Source: Flavobacterium psychrophilum | GTDB taxonomy: Bacteria; Bacteroidota; Bacteroidia; Flavobacteriales; Flavobacteriaceae | Assembly (NCBI GenBank): GCA_945897545.1 | Contig: CAMDGJ010000014.1 | Span: 1-22,522 of the forward strand | Length of the DNA stretch: 22,522 nucleotides | Reading direction: 5' to 3' | Part shown: piece after piece, positions 21,961 to 22,522 of the stretch | How positions within the stretch are numbered: the stretch's first letter is position 1 | How the letters are laid out: every line of letters begins with the position of its first letter | The notes under the pieces: model-generated | The model's database searches: none | Seen by the model: the letters and a program-made list of their open reading frames with translations, nothing else | What the model was told of the DNA's origin: nothing | Program-made: the position numbers and the translations under genes

Positions 21961-22395
21961 ATGAAGGTAAAGATACTACAGATTAGCAACAACACATTAA
22001 TAGATGCTCGAATTTTAGATTCAAAATCTTTTAAAATAGTGCTTCCTTCTGTAGCTAATGGTTGGCGATTCAACTTCAACAAGCATAGTAAAAACAAAGG
22101 TTTTGAAACTTATGTTCTTGTGAAAGAAGAATCGCCAAAGGTTGTTGAAGGTTGTTTGATTTTTGAGATGAAAGACAAAACCGAACCTTATATGGCATTT
22201 GTTGAAGTGGCACCTCATAATCAAGGTAAAAATAAAGAGCATGAAAGGGTTGCTGGTTGTCTCATTTCTTTTGCCTGTAGATTAAGTTTTATGAAAGGAA
22301 ATGATGATTATAAGGGTTGGCTCGCATTTGATGTTTTTGAAGAAGAAAAAGCAGATGAAATAAAATTAATGGTATTAATGCGAATCAAGGGTTGA
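21961..22395 (+). CDS. GNAT-like acetyltransferase-family ORF, probably truncated at the C-terminus
   Basis: A 144-residue protein with SVANGWRFNFNKHSKNKGFE (about 30-49), then VEGCLIFEMKDKTEPYMAFV, EVAPHNQGKNKEHERVAGCL and FKGWLAFDV-like (here YKGWLAFDVFEEEKADE) segments. I recall Bacteroidota proteins with this order, annotated as N-acetyltransferase-like and about 170-180 residues long, that continue after KLM with a Tyr-rich strand and a GGEKLI tail. Here the frame ends soon after KLMVL in MRIKG, so roughly 30 residues seem lost. Substrate and role are unknown; such genes often sit in toxin-antitoxin-like or island settings. It has its own palindromic promoter region. The 127 nt after it (22396-22522) show nothing I can support. 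Confidence 0.6.
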   Translation: MKVKILQISNNTLIDARILDSKSFKIVLPSVANGWRFNFNKHSKNKGFETYVLVKEESPKVVEGCLIFEMKDKTEPYMAFVEVAPHNQGKNKEHERVAGCLISFACRLSFMKGNDDYKGWLAFDVFEEEKADEIKLMVLMRIKG

Positions 22396-22522
22396 AAAAA
22401 GTATAAAAAAAGAAAGAAATATCTTTCAATAAATTAGTTTAATAAGCTGATAATCAGTATATTTATAGTGTATTCAACGCACATTTAAATATATGATTAA
22501 TCAGCCTAAAGCCCTAAAATTA

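Noticed and set aside
1..22522. CRISPR arrays, rRNA genes, complete insertion sequences
   Set aside because: No regularly spaced direct repeats of 24-40 nt, no rRNA-like sequence and no transposase ORF were seen.

Overview
The window looks like chromosomal DNA of a Bacteroidota bacterium, most likely Flavobacterium or a close relative. The evidence is an AT-rich sequence, type 9 secretion (T9SS) C-terminal sorting tails, a fused MurF-alanine racemase, TAnnTTTG-type -7 promoter boxes, weak Shine-Dalgarno signals, and housekeeping proteins that read as flavobacterial. Family calls are from recognition of the protein sequences; no search was run.

Layout. Positions 1-2728 (minus): the start of mscL and the murF/alr fusion. 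2760-4460 (minus): two toxin-antitoxin pairs in tandem (RelE/ParE type, then PIN plus DUF6364 type) and an XRE regulator with a probable double operator. 4578-6337 (plus): a secreted LamG/T9SS protein and a Uma2-family nuclease-fold protein. 6387-6980 (minus): thymidine kinase. 7231-9224 (plus): a tight operon of an acidic unknown protein, rsmI and a HopJ-family protein. 9396-11048 (minus): adenine deaminase. 11258-14234 (plus): recJ followed by an MFS transporter whose ancestral start is cut off by an amber codon. 14242-14910 (minus): a GNAT acetyltransferase broken by at least three frame changes. 14941-18993 (minus): a secreted GH5-like glycosidase with a T9SS tail, an LpxH-like pyrophosphatase, queD and an enoyl-CoA hydratase family protein. 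19119-19192: tRNA-Ala(GGC) with its own promoter and terminator.

Downstream of the tRNA the character changes. Three unrecognised ORFs (19537-21081) are followed by the last 66 codons of a tyrosine recombinase (minus), which stops abruptly at about 21290. There it abuts the 3' end of a YD-repeat-like gene on the plus strand. Next come an unrecognised decayed frame and a probably truncated acetyltransferase-like ORF behind a palindromic operator. This looks like a decayed mobile element or genomic island next to tRNA-Ala, and it is the most novel-looking part of the window, but no function can be read from its ORFs.

A second theme is small repeats. Intergenic palindromes (9229-9302, 17679-17710) and a CTTTGTG-rich repeat flank genes. 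Three housekeeping genes (murF/alr, ade, recJ) appear to carry short GC-rich, repeat-like insertions that stay in frame. No CRISPR array, rRNA operon or complete insertion sequence was seen.
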